Of a DNA stretch of 64,000 nucleotides, positions 16,827 to 24,470 are shown piece by piece (within the stretch, counting starts at the first letter, position 1; the number at the start of each line of letters is the position of its first letter). Location of the stretch: positions 3,230,001 to 3,294,000 of the forward strand of contig NZ_CP039451.1 of NCBI RefSeq assembly GCF_004843725.1. The letters run 5' to 3'. This stretch comes from Psychroserpens sp. NJDZ02 (GTDB taxonomy: Bacteria; Bacteroidota; Bacteroidia; Flavobacteriales; Flavobacteriaceae). Under the pieces are notes generated by a model. That model was given only the letters and a program-made list of their open reading frames with translations. It was not told the DNA's origin and did not search any database. A program made the translations under genes and the position numbers.

Positions 16827-17198
16827 ATGTATAAAAATGACAAAGTAATTAGACGTTACAGCGAACCTTTTAAATTAAAAATATTAACAGAACTTAGTAG
16901 TGGCAAGCATACAAAGAGTGAGCTTTGTAAAATCTATTCTATAGCCCCTACTACAGTCAATGTATGGATCAAAAAATACAATCGTACAGACTTAATGAAC
17001 ACCAGAATAAAAGTGGAAACCAAAGACGAGATATCTAGAATTAAAACGCTTCAAAAAGAAATTGAACAGTTAAAAAAACTACTATTAAAAAAAGATCTAG
17101 ATGCTATGGTACAAGACTCTTATCTAGAAGTAGCAGCTGAAGACTTAGGCTACAAATCTGTCAATGAGTTAAAAAAAAAAATAAGTATAAAGCCTTAA
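16827..17198 (+). CDS. IS3-family transposase OrfA
   Basis: 123 residues: an N-terminal helix-turn-helix (RYSEPFKLKILTELSSGKHTKSELCKIYSIAPTTVNVWIKKY) followed by a leucine-zipper-like coiled coil (about residues 68-95). In IS3 elements OrfA binds the terminal repeats and joins OrfB through frameshifting. It ends in a run of 11 A at 17171-17181, the usual slippery type for a -1 shift into orfB. Confidence 0.85.
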   Translation: MYKNDKVIRRYSEPFKLKILTELSSGKHTKSELCKIYSIAPTTVNVWIKKYNRTDLMNTRIKVETKDEISRIKTLQKEIEQLKKLLLKKDLDAMVQDSYLEVAAEDLGYKSVNELKKKISIKP

Positions 17199-18049
17199 TC
17201 ATAGCTAAAGAGAAATCTAAAGGATCTGCTTCTTTAACTACTATCGCTAATTGTTTTCATCTTAAACGTGATGCGTATTACAAATACAAATCTAGAGCTG
17301 ATAACCGCTTAAGACGCGAACAACAAATTATAGATATCGTTAGAAAAAGACGCAAGATCCTTCCTAGAGAGGGCGTGAGAAAACTTGTAAAATCATTAGA
17401 TGTAGATTTTAATAAAGATAATATTATAGTCGGTAGAGACTCCTTATTTAATGTCCTTAGAAAACACCAAATGCTAACACTTAGAAAGAAAACTAGTGCC
17501 AGAACAACCAATTCTTATCATCGTTTTTATAAGTATAATAACATTATAAAAGACATGGAAGTTACTAGAGCAAATCAGGTTTGGGTGAGTGACATAACCT
17601 ATATTAGAACCGTAAAAGGGTTTTGTTACTTGGCTTTAATAACTGATATGCATTCAAGGAAAATAGTAGGTTACGATCTTAGTGATAGCTTAGAATTAAA
17701 AGGATGTGTGAGAGCGCTTAATAAGGCCATTTATCAAGCTAAAAACATTAAACAACTTATCCATCATTCGGATAGAGGAATACAGTACTGTAGCAATGTA
17801 TACACACAAATACTCAAAAGAAAAAAGATAGATATTAGTATGACCGAAGAAAATCATTGTTACGAAAATGCAATGGCAGAACGTGTAAATGGAATTTTAA
17901 AAGATGAATTTTATTTAGACCAAACCTTTGATAACGTTAGTCACGCTAAGAGAGCTGCAAAAAATGCAATTAATTTATACAACGAAATAAGATTACATTT
18001 ATCTTTAGACTATAAAACACCAAATATGGTATATAAATTATCAGCTTAA
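17171..18049 (+). CDS. IS3-family transposase OrfB (made by -1 frameshift from OrfA)
   Basis: The -1 frame is open from the A11 run to 18049 without a stop, giving about 290 residues after the shift. An internal ATG at 17375 would miss the HTH_21-like N-terminal part and is not the real start. The rve integrase core is visible: first Asp in NQVWVSDITYI, second Asp in IHHSDRGIQYCS, and the catalytic Glu in ENAMAERVNGILKDEF. All three catalytic acids are present, so the fused OrfAB transposase looks active. Confidence 0.85.
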   Translation, partial: KKKNKYKALIIAKEKSKGSASLTTIANCFHLKRDAYYKYKSRADNRLRREQQIIDIVRKRRKILPREGVRKLVKSLDVDFNKDNIIVGRDSLFNVLRKHQMLTLRKKTSARTTNSYHRFYKYNNIIKDMEVTRANQVWVSDITYIRTVKGFCYLALITDMHSRKIVGYDLSDSLELKGCVRALNKAIYQAKNIKQLIHHSDRGIQYCSNVYTQILKRKKIDISMTEENHCYENAMAERVNGILKDEFYLDQTFDNVSHAKRAAKNAINLYNEIRLHLSLDYKTPNMVYKLSA

Positions 18050-18095
18050 TTCAATTTTAACCTGTAGCCATATTTCAGGACAAGACATTAAAAAA

Positions 18096-18911
18096 ATGCG
18101 AAATCCAACACGTAGAAATAGAAATATTGGAACAGCCAAACAAGGTTATAGCCAAGACAATAAATTAGTTGTTCCATATCCAGCTGTTGAAATGAAATCA
18201 TTTTATGAAAGATTGGACGAATATAAAGTTGTTGAAAGAGTTATAAATAATCATAAATTCAAATTCGTAGTTGAAAAAACAAGAGAGAATTCATTTCACG
18301 CTTGTACGATTGACGATATAGAAATTATTTTATCTAAAATCCCAAAAGAAGATTATGGAAATTTAGAATTAATAATTTTTAGACAACCTACTCGAAAAGA
18401 GGAAAACTTAAAATCTGTATGGGGAAGATTAATTTATTCTTATGAATTTGAAAACGAATATTTTCCAGCAGTTATAATCGAGGCTGTCGATTTAAAAAGG
18501 AATTTTAAATGGAGTAAAAAATTAAGTATTGAATCTCAGAAAGAACTGGAAAGGCTTAAAGAAGATGGACACAAAATAGTAATGGGAAAACGTTACTTTG
18601 AAGCAGAATACAAACTTGAAAATATTAGAGCAACACAACTTTATAGAACATTACCTCACGAATTTGGACATTTTACTCACTACCTGAATGTAGTTATGAA
18701 ACCTGAACAAGAAGATGAAGAATATGATGCTTGGGAAAAACGTTGGGATTTTTATCACAGTTTACCAAGTTCAGAAAAGGAGAATTTTGCTCATAATTAT
18801 GCTGACAAGTTAAAAAGTAAATTAGAGACTGAAAACATAATACCATTTGAAAGAATAATAGATTTGGAAAAAATTAAAAAAGATAGACTTGAAATATCTG
18901 ACTTTAAATAA
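18096..18911 (+). CDS. Cassette 3: HExxH-containing protein, putative metallopeptidase
   Basis: 271 residues. A zinc-binding signature H188-EFG-H192 lies in LPHEFGHFTHYL, in a helix as in gluzincin and metzincin proteases; a third ligand is not evident. The N-terminus is basic (RRNRN) and there is no signal peptide, so the protein is probably cytoplasmic. I do not recognise the family. The start is ten bases after the IS3 element, which separates the gene from the cassette's R' box. The cassette ends in TGGGCATAAC, complementary over ten bases to its start GTTATGCCCA at 16774. Confidence 0.65.
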   Translation: MRNPTRRNRNIGTAKQGYSQDNKLVVPYPAVEMKSFYERLDEYKVVERVINNHKFKFVVEKTRENSFHACTIDDIEIILSKIPKEDYGNLELIIFRQPTRKEENLKSVWGRLIYSYEFENEYFPAVIIEAVDLKRNFKWSKKLSIESQKELERLKEDGHKIVMGKRYFEAEYKLENIRATQLYRTLPHEFGHFTHYLNVVMKPEQEDEEYDAWEKRWDFYHSLPSSEKENFAHNYADKLKSKLETENIIPFERIIDLEKIKKDRLEISDFK

Positions 18912-18917
18912 AACTGG

Positions 18918-19112
18918 GCATAACAATGTATAAAAAACATAGGGCAATTGTGTAAACTCCAAAGGTTCGTGTTTATTTATGAAGTCCGCCAAATATAAAA
19001 TTTGACGTTTTCAACATAAAAAATAAAAGTAAAATATTATATTTGACTAAGTGTCAAACCTGAAATGTAGTGCATTTTAACCGCCCTACGTTCCTTATAC
19101 TAAACGTTATGT
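18918..19112 (+). repeat. attC-like site 3 (type II, 195 bp)
   Basis: R'' GCATAAC (18918-18924) and R' GTTATGT (19106-19112). The interior differs from type I sites: outer arms ACATAGGGC and GCCCTACGT, and a central AGTCCGCCAAAT...ATTTGAC hairpin. The same interior recurs at 29349-29540, so this is a second subtype of site in the same array. Confidence 0.7.
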
Positions 19113-19126
19113 AACATTAGAAAAAA

Positions 19127-19690
19127 ATGATAGTTACGCCTTCAAAAGAGAGAATTATAATTGAAAATTTTATCGAATATTCATTTGAGAATGAAGATTA
19201 CGATTTTATTCCTGATTTTGATATATTCAAAAAACTGAATTCGACTGACCAATATTTTCTCGCTGAAAATTATAACTGGGATGACGGAATCGAAGTTCTG
19301 AATTGGATAATAAATAGTCCGAAATGTGACAAAGGAACCGCAACATTAATCTTTTGGAAAGCAGAACCGAGAGATTATGCGGAATTTGATATTGAGAATG
19401 TTGGAGAAAGCGAAAAAGAAATTTTTGATTTACTTCAAAACATAATATCAAAAATTAAAAATCGCGAATTCAAAAAGAGTCGATTTGAATTTATTCCATC
19501 TGAACTTGAAGTTTCAGAATATTCAAGTGAATTTGAAATTTGGAATCTACCTCAAGAATTACTAAACGGAAATAAAGGAATTTTACCAATTAGTTTAAGT
19601 AGAATAAAGTCAATAATTTGGAATTATCAAAGGAAAAGAAAATTGGGAAAACGAGAAAAACGGAAAGCGGAAAGAAAAAACGTTACATAA
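19127..19690 (+). CDS. Cassette 4: DUF4274-like protein
   Basis: 187 residues. The segment STDQYFLAENYNWDDGIEVLNWI followed by NSPKCDKGTATLIFWKAEP matches the DUF4274 pattern (NYNWDDG...KCD.GTA..IF), a domain of unknown function found in many hypothetical proteins. The C-terminus is very basic (RKRKLGKREKRKAERK) and might bind nucleic acid. The gene's stop codon lies within the R'' box ACATAAC (19685-19691), and an IS1182 element is inserted four bases on. Function unknown. Confidence 0.65.
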   Translation: MIVTPSKERIIIENFIEYSFENEDYDFIPDFDIFKKLNSTDQYFLAENYNWDDGIEVLNWIINSPKCDKGTATLIFWKAEPRDYAEFDIENVGESEKEIFDLLQNIISKIKNREFKKSRFEFIPSELEVSEYSSEFEIWNLPQELLNGNKGILPISLSRIKSIIWNYQRKRKLGKREKRKAERKNVT

Positions 19691-19726
19691 CACCGGTAAC
19701 CGTTGCACAACCCCTTAAAAAAGCAT

Positions 19727-19763
19727 AAAAACAGCTTAAAATCTTTGATTTTAAGCTGTTTTT
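19727..19763 (-). terminator. Hairpin at the 3' end of the IS1182 transposase gene
   Basis: A perfect 17-bp stem (AAAAACAGCTTAAAATC and its complement) with a TTT loop lies just inside the element beyond the transposase stop. A-rich on one side and T-rich on the other, it would stop transcripts from both directions and so shield the cassettes. The same hairpin occurs in the remnants at 28.4, 34.3, 35.6 and 37.5 kb. Confidence 0.65.
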
Positions 19764-19786
19764 AATTTTAATATGCCATACTTTCT

Positions 19787-21346
19787 CTAAAATGCAAGTG
19801 GCTTAAAACATAGTATTCGAAGGCTTATTAGGTGGTTTTTGGTGCTTTTAATAAAAGCAAGTAGTCCTGCTATACTTTCTGGTAAGTTTTTCATATATTT
19901 TAAATACTTTTTAAGATTATAGGCTGTTGCGGATAGATGCATACATTTATTAGCTTGTTTAATCCCAAGGGTATTCACTTTTCCCATGCCTAAAAACTGG
20001 GTTAATGTACCAAATACAGGCTCTACCGTGCTTTGTCGTTTTCCTTTCATATAGCTTCCTTTTTTACTGTCAACTCGTGCTATATTCCGTAGGTATTCTG
20101 CGCGGTAATACGTTACGGAAAATGACTTTTCTTGTGCCGTTTTGCTTAAACAAGCGCTTCGTATTGGGCAATCTATACAAAGTTTTTTTGAACCTCTATA
20201 GGCCTTCTTTTTGGTGTTGTTCTTCTTTTCGTAAAACACCTTTTTAAAGGGAATAATTTTCCCTTGAGGGCAGGTGTAGTGGTCTTCTTTTTCATTATAA
20301 ATAAATTCATCTGGCCCTCCTTTAAAGGTGCCGTGTGGCGGAATGTAACTGGTAATATCCTGCTTTTCTAAAAAAGCATAATTCTCGCCACTACTGTAAC
20401 CAGTATCCGCGAGACAGGTGTCTATGGTAAGACCAGATTGCCATAAGCGTCGTTTTACACGCAATACAATATCTGGTAAATGCTGACTGTCTTTGCCATC
20501 GGCATGATAGGCCTTGATATCACTTATTACATGATGTGCGGCATCTACCGTGAGTTGACTTGAATAGTTTAGCTTTCTTGCTTTTCCTGGTTTTACACTT
20601 ATGCGAGCATCGGGATCGGTTGGACTATAATGCGTTTTATTACTCGTATAACGTGAGCCTTTATTTCCTGCTCCAGGACGATGGTTTTGATCTTTTGACC
20701 ATTTTTTGTTTCGGCTTTTTATCGCTTGTAATTCCTGACGGCTTGCTGATAATTCTTGTTGCAATTTTGGGGCTTTATTAACTTTGGCTGATCGAAGTGG
20801 CACTGCTTTATCTCTATTGCTTATATGTCGTAAGGCGCGTAAATGAGCCTCTAAATCTTCCTCTGGTACTTTAAGCTCTAAACTATCCATCGAAGCGTTT
20901 GCTTTTACAGGTGCGGCGTCGATAACTTGGGTATGACCACTTACCATATGCATGTCTACGCACATTTTGAAAACATGAGTAAATAGATTTTCAAAAACTG
21001 ACTCTGGGTACAGTTGATGTGTTCTACTTAACGTAGAATGCCATGGTAATTCTTCATCGATATCATAGCCAAGAAAATACAGAATATCCAGTCGAAGACT
21101 ACAATGTAACACCAATTTTCTATCGCTGGTGATATTCTCTAAATAACCAACTAAACAGAATTTGAAAAACACCACGGGATCTAAACTTTTTTGTCCACAG
21201 TTTCCGTAATAGATTTTTGTTTGATTCCGTAGAAATTCTAAGTCTAAAATTTCTGATAATCGTCTATAAAAATTGTCTTGGGGAACCCGACGACTCAACT
21301 GGAAATTGTTGAATAATTTCTCTTGATATATTTTTGTGCCTTGCAT
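19787..21346 (-). CDS. IS1182-family transposase
   Basis: 519 residues, a normal length for the family. The N-terminal DUF772-like domain is seen as LDPVVFFKFCLVGYLENITSD; the DDE core has Asp in VIDAAPVKANASMD, a second Asp in CLADTGYSSGENY and the acidic C-terminal region in KKGSYMKGKRQSTVEPVFG. A cysteine-rich insert (CPQGK, CIDCPIRSAC) precedes the last motif. No stop or frameshift is seen, so it may be active and could mobilise the related remnants nearby. Confidence 0.88.
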   Translation of the reverse strand: MQGTKIYQEKLFNNFQLSRRVPQDNFYRRLSEILDLEFLRNQTKIYYGNCGQKSLDPVVFFKFCLVGYLENITSDRKLVLHCSLRLDILYFLGYDIDEELPWHSTLSRTHQLYPESVFENLFTHVFKMCVDMHMVSGHTQVIDAAPVKANASMDSLELKVPEEDLEAHLRALRHISNRDKAVPLRSAKVNKAPKLQQELSASRQELQAIKSRNKKWSKDQNHRPGAGNKGSRYTSNKTHYSPTDPDARISVKPGKARKLNYSSQLTVDAAHHVISDIKAYHADGKDSQHLPDIVLRVKRRLWQSGLTIDTCLADTGYSSGENYAFLEKQDITSYIPPHGTFKGGPDEFIYNEKEDHYTCPQGKIIPFKKVFYEKKNNTKKKAYRGSKKLCIDCPIRSACLSKTAQEKSFSVTYYRAEYLRNIARVDSKKGSYMKGKRQSTVEPVFGTLTQFLGMGKVNTLGIKQANKCMHLSATAYNLKKYLKYMKNLPESIAGLLAFIKSTKNHLISLRILCFKPLAF

Positions 21347-21397
21347 TATTAAATATACGAAATTTCTATATCTTTAACAACACGTTGTGCAACAGGC

Positions 21398-21526
21398 ACA
21401 CCGTATATAATTTATTGCTGGCTTCTCGCCTATTTACGAAAGTCCTCGCGGACTTTCTTGGTCGGTAATTATTTACTAAATTAGTTGCTTGAAACACGCA
21501 ACAAACCATATACATAAACGTTAGCA
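21398..21526 (+). repeat. attC-like site 4 (type I), right part beyond the IS1182 element
   Basis: The R'' ACATAAC of this site is at 19685-19691 to the left of the IS; R' GTTAGCA is at 21520-21526. The inner hairpin GAAAGTCC-TCGC-GGACTTTC is at 21438-21457. Nearly identical to attC 2. Confidence 0.8.
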
Positions 21527-21547
21527 AAAAGCAAAAAAAACAATCGA

Positions 21548-21958
21548 ATGAAAATAAAATTTAAGAAAAAAAGACTTTATATAAATTTAATACTCGGACT
21601 TGTTTGGATAGGACTTGGCATATTCAGTCTATTAGAAGATGAAAGTTTAAGATGGACTGATTATGGTTATTTGCTTGCAGGTATTTTATATCTTGGACAT
21701 TATTTATATGATTTAAACAATCAGTATCTGACAATCGAAAACGGAACTATTCGAAAAAATGCATTATACGGATTTAGAAAAAAAATTGAACTAAACGACA
21801 TAAATTCTATTAAAAAATTCGCTGGAGATTATACTCTAAAAACAGAAACAAAAGAATTGAAAATTAATACGGAATTTATTGACGAAAAATCTCTTGTGGA
21901 ATTTAATGAAATATTGAAAAAATTGAATTTACCTGAGGGAAAAAATGCCGTTTGCTAA
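21548..21958 (+). CDS. Cassette 5: small membrane protein with a PH-like C-terminal half
   Basis: 136 residues: two predicted transmembrane helices (about 10-28 and 40-57), then a cytoplasmic part (NQYLTIENGTIRKNALYG... ELNDINSIKKFAG) that reads like a bacterial PH (bPH-like) domain. The TAA stop is split by the group II intron insertion point: genomic TA|A keeps its third base because the intron's complement begins with A, so the protein is unchanged. Cassette start GTTAGCAAA (21520) pairs with TTTGCTA/AC across the intron. Function unknown. Confidence 0.65.
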   Translation: MKIKFKKKRLYINLILGLVWIGLGIFSLLEDESLRWTDYGYLLAGILYLGHYLYDLNNQYLTIENGTIRKNALYGFRKKIELNDINSIKKFAGDYTLKTETKELKINTEFIDEKSLVEFNEILKKLNLPEGKNAVC

Positions 21959-22553
21959 TCGAGTAGACGGCTCCGACTAAAATAGCCGGAGTGCGCCTCT
22001 CACACCACCGTACATACGGGTCTCGTATACGGCGGTTCGTAAATCATCACGCCAAAGCTCTTTTCACCCTTGACACTATCTTCTAATTTAGGCATAGGCT
22101 ACCACTAGTGCTCCTATGCGAATTTTGAAGAGAATTACGTTCAGTCCTTCCTTACTTGTGAGACCTTCTGAGGTATTGCCTCAACTCGTTTCCTGTAAGT
22201 ACTATGACTTCTGCTGACTTCTCCATATAGTCAACTCGTAACTTTGGAGACCTCCCCAGGTAATGGCATCCTCTTTCACTCAATCACTGCCGTATCTACA
22301 TAGTTACCCTTTTGTTACTGTTTGGGCGTTACAATGATGTGCTTGCTTACCCGAATAACTATGCCTCTGTATACGATTTCTGTTCGTCAGTACCGAGTTT
22401 TGTAGTCTCGCTTCCTTCAGATGTAACCTCGCGATTACCACCCTTGCGACTTACTAATGCTTCAAGACGTTACTCCTGCGCATAAGGGACTTGCACCCTC
22501 TAGATTAATTATTTACCTTTCCGTAAATTAAAAGATGCCCATGCTGGGCACAC
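21958..22553 (-). mobile_element. ORF-less group II intron inserted in an attC-like R'' box
   Basis: On the minus strand the 596 nt stretch begins GTGTGCCCAGCATGGGC, continues with AGGGTGCAAGTCCC, has domain V as CCGCCGTATACG-AGACC-CGTATGTACGGTGG, and a domain VI hairpin (CTCCGGCT...AGTCGGAG) followed by CTACTCGAT with an A seven bases from the end as candidate branch point. Flanks fit exactly: joining 21957 to 22554 restores TTTGCTAACACCGTATA, the R'' box and start of a type I attC. No reverse transcriptase is encoded, so it would need a protein in trans. Orientation is opposite to the cassette gene, as known for group IIC-attC introns; the structural class is not settled by eye. Confidence 0.85.
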
Positions 22554-22683
22554 ACACCGTATAAAATTAATTGCTGGCAAATCGCTTATTTACGAAAGTC
22601 CAAACGGACTTTCTTGGCTCGTGTTTTATTTACTAAATTAGTTGCTTAAAACACGCAACTAACCTTATACAAAAACGTTGTAG
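22554..22683 (+). repeat. attC-like site 5 (type I), part right of the intron
   Basis: Continues ACACCGTATAAAATTAATTGC after the intron and ends at R' GTTGTAG (22677-22683). The inner hairpin GAAAGTCC-AAAC-GGACTTTC (22594-22613) has the same stem as sites 2 and 4 but a different loop. Confidence 0.8.
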
Positions 22684-22696
22684 CCAATATCCCGAA

Positions 22697-23338
22697 ATGA
22701 AAAACCAGAGTTATCATATAGTTTTTGACAAAGAATATTATTTCCCAAAAAATAATTTCGGTCAAAGAAATAATCAACATCCTTCGTGGACTCTAAAACC
22801 TTTTGAAGAGACTGAATTAATGTTTGGTGGTTTAATAAAAAATAAACTTAATCGTTTGATTGAATTTGACAAAAGTTTTTTAGCAAATGGACAAGAATTA
22901 AAAAACCAATCGTTCGGAATCAATTTTAAGGATTTTTTTAATGTTCAAATAAATGGAGAAAATCTTTTCTACAGACATTTAGAAAACGGAGAAATTGAAC
23001 GAATAAACAAAACAATCAAAATTGGAATAGATTATTCAAATCATCCTTTAAAAGAAACAAAAATAAAAGTTGTAAAAACACCAGAATCGCTTCTAAATCA
23101 AGAATGGGAAGGAAATTGTAATAAAATAGGTGGAAATCCGATTTGGGTTCAAAAACCTGAATTTTTAACTTGCCCAAGTTGTAAAAAAGAAATGACTTTC
23201 ATCTTTCAATTAGACAGCGGAATTCCCGATTTAAACGCAAATAACAATTACGAAATAATGTTTGGAAACGATGGGGTTTGTTATACTTTTTGGTGTAATG
23301 AACATAAAATTAGCGGATACCTATGGCAATCGACATAA
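22697..23338 (+). CDS. Cassette 6: protein of unknown function with a zinc-ribbon-like CxxC pair
   Basis: 213 residues, soluble, no signal peptide. The C-terminal part has GNPIWVQKPEFLTCPSCKKEMTF and later CYTFWCNEHKISGY; the CPSC and C-x4-C pairs could bind zinc. The layout (GNP.W.Q..E...CP.C...M.F..QLDS) recalls the C-terminal part of DUF1963/YwqG-type proteins, but the N-terminal half does not look like that family to me. It starts 14 bases after R' and ends next to TGGCTACAAC, complementary over ten bases to the cassette start GTTGTAGCCA. Confidence 0.6.
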   Translation: MKNQSYHIVFDKEYYFPKNNFGQRNNQHPSWTLKPFEETELMFGGLIKNKLNRLIEFDKSFLANGQELKNQSFGINFKDFFNVQINGENLFYRHLENGEIERINKTIKIGIDYSNHPLKETKIKVVKTPESLLNQEWEGNCNKIGGNPIWVQKPEFLTCPSCKKEMTFIFQLDSGIPDLNANNNYEIMFGNDGVCYTFWCNEHKISGYLWQST

Positions 23339-23347
23339 AAATACTGG

Positions 23348-23480
23348 CTACAACACCATATATAATTTATTGCTTGCTTTTTGCTTACTTACGAAAATCC
23401 TCGCGGATTTTCTTTGTCAGTAATTATTTATTAATTTAGTGTTAAATTCACGCAACAAACCATATATAAACACGTTAGCA
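23348..23480 (+). repeat. attC-like site 6 (type I)
   Basis: R'' CTACAAC (23348-23354) and R' GTTAGCA (23474-23480), 133 bp. The inner hairpin GAAAATCC-TCGC-GGATTTTC (23393-23412) differs from sites 2 and 4 by a G-C to A-T change on both strands of the stem. Confidence 0.8.
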
Positions 23481-23501
23481 ACAACTACAGACCAACAAGA
23501 A

Positions 23502-24305
23502 ATGACGACTACAACTGCAACATTTTCAGATATAAAAAGAAAAATTCAAAAACAAATTGAAAACTCGAAAGAATCTATAAAAATCTCTGTAGCTTGGTTT
23601 ACGAGTAAAGATTTATTAGGACAATTAACAGATAAAGTTGAAAATGGTTGTCAAGTAGAAATTATTATAAGTGACAATATTGAGAATAAAAGATTATCCT
23701 TTGACAAGTTTATTCAATCTGGAGGAACGGTTTATATTATGCAAACTAAAAGTGGAAAATTTTTACACGACAAATTTGCAATATTTGATGAGAAAAAACT
23801 AATAGCAGGTTCATATAATTGGACATATTCAGCTGAATATTACAATCACGAATTTATTATACAAAGTGAAGAGGCAATATTATTAAAACAGTTCAATATT
23901 AGATTTAAGAATTTAAAAGAAATTGTTACTCGTTATGATGAATTAATACTCGCAAGCGAATCTGAATTTTTAGCTGACACAAATGAAAGTGAATTTATAA
24001 AGCTTGAAAGTGAATTAGAAGCGAGATTTATGGAAACTATTAAAGAAGCTAACGATTTAGGTGCAAAAATTAATTCAACGAATATTATTTCATATATACA
24101 TAATTATGGAGCAATTGGAGGAGCTTCAAGATTAATTAAATTAGGAACAGAAAGATTACAATCTGGATTTATTAAATTATGGGAAATAGGTAGATTAGAT
24201 ATTAGTTTTGAAAGTATAATTCTTCAAGATAAATACAGGAAATTATTTAGTAAAGATATTTTAGAAAAAGCTGAAAAAAGGCTCAACGAATTAAAACAAA
24301 AATAA
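23502..24305 (+). CDS. Cassette 7: phospholipase D-like (HKD) nuclease
   Basis: 267 residues from the ATG at 23502; the frame is open further upstream into attC 6 but that part is non-coding. A single HKD motif is present: H89-D-K91...D96 in LHDKFAIFDEKKLIAGSYNWT, preceded by the usual VAWFTSKDLLGQL strand-helix. One-motif members are typically dimeric endonucleases (Nuc-like). The C-terminal 130 residues are helical and unfamiliar. As lone cargo in a cassette it could be a defence or competition nuclease, which is inference. The cassette ends GTTGCTAAC, pairing with its start GTTAGCAAC. Confidence 0.8.
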   Translation: MTTTTATFSDIKRKIQKQIENSKESIKISVAWFTSKDLLGQLTDKVENGCQVEIIISDNIENKRLSFDKFIQSGGTVYIMQTKSGKFLHDKFAIFDEKKLIAGSYNWTYSAEYYNHEFIIQSEEAILLKQFNIRFKNLKEIVTRYDELILASESEFLADTNESEFIKLESELEARFMETIKEANDLGAKINSTNIISYIHNYGAIGGASRLIKLGTERLQSGFIKLWEIGRLDISFESIILQDKYRKLFSKDILEKAEKRLNELKQK

Positions 24306-24312
24306 AAGCAGT

Positions 24313-24434
24313 TGCTAACACCGTGTATAATTAATTGCTACTTATAGCTCACTTGGGAAATTCCTTCGGAATTTCGCCGTTCGTGCTTTATTTAGTAAAT
24401 TCACTGCTTGAAACACGCAACTAATCATACACGT
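24313..24434 (+). repeat. attC-like site 7 (type I), left part up to the IS110 element
   Basis: R'' TGCTAAC at 24313-24319. The inner hairpin GAAATTCC-TTC-GGAATTTC (24357-24375) changes several base pairs relative to other sites yet stays perfect. The R' box is split by the IS110-family element: ...TACACGT on this side and GTTGGCAAC at 25664-25672 on the other. Confidence 0.8.
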
Positions 24435-24470
24435 ATTCCAAGATCAATTCCTAATAAATATTCTGTTTTT

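Larger units (their letters stand above)
16792..18083 (+). mobile_element. IS3-family insertion sequence, intact
   Basis: A 1.29 kb element with terminal inverted repeats GTCCTGAAATAAGGCTACA (left) and TGTAGCCATATTTCAGGAC (right), flanked by a 3-base duplication GAC (16789-16791 and 18084-18086). It carries orfA and orfB in overlapping frames. It lies in the 5' leader of cassette 3, between the attC R' box and the start codon. Its 3' end is found again as fragments in the chimeric remnants at 28.7, 34.7 and 37.8 kb. Confidence 0.85.
19696..21397 (-). mobile_element. IS1182-family insertion sequence, intact, inside attC-like site 4
   Basis: A 1702 bp element with ends GTAACCGTTGCACAAC (left) and GCCTGTTGCACAAC (right, read inward), sharing GTTGCACAAC. 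It is flanked by a 6-base direct repeat ACACCG (19690-19695 and 21398-21403). Removing it restores ACATAACACCGTATATAAT, a normal type I attC start. Rearranged relatives begin at the same spot of other sites at 28335, 34313, 35593, 37474 and 38525. Confidence 0.85.

Noticed and set aside
17278..17511. Minus-strand frame inside the IS3 element
   Set aside because: Overlaps the transposase core with clear catalytic residues on the plus strand; a shadow frame.
22014..22560. Protein-coding remnant (maturase) in the group II intron
   Set aside because: No reverse-transcriptase or maturase motifs in any frame; the segment is ribozyme sequence only.
23439..23501. Longer start for the PLD-like protein
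   Set aside because: The extension lies inside attC-like site 6 including its R' box; the ATG at 23502 begins the conserved domain properly.
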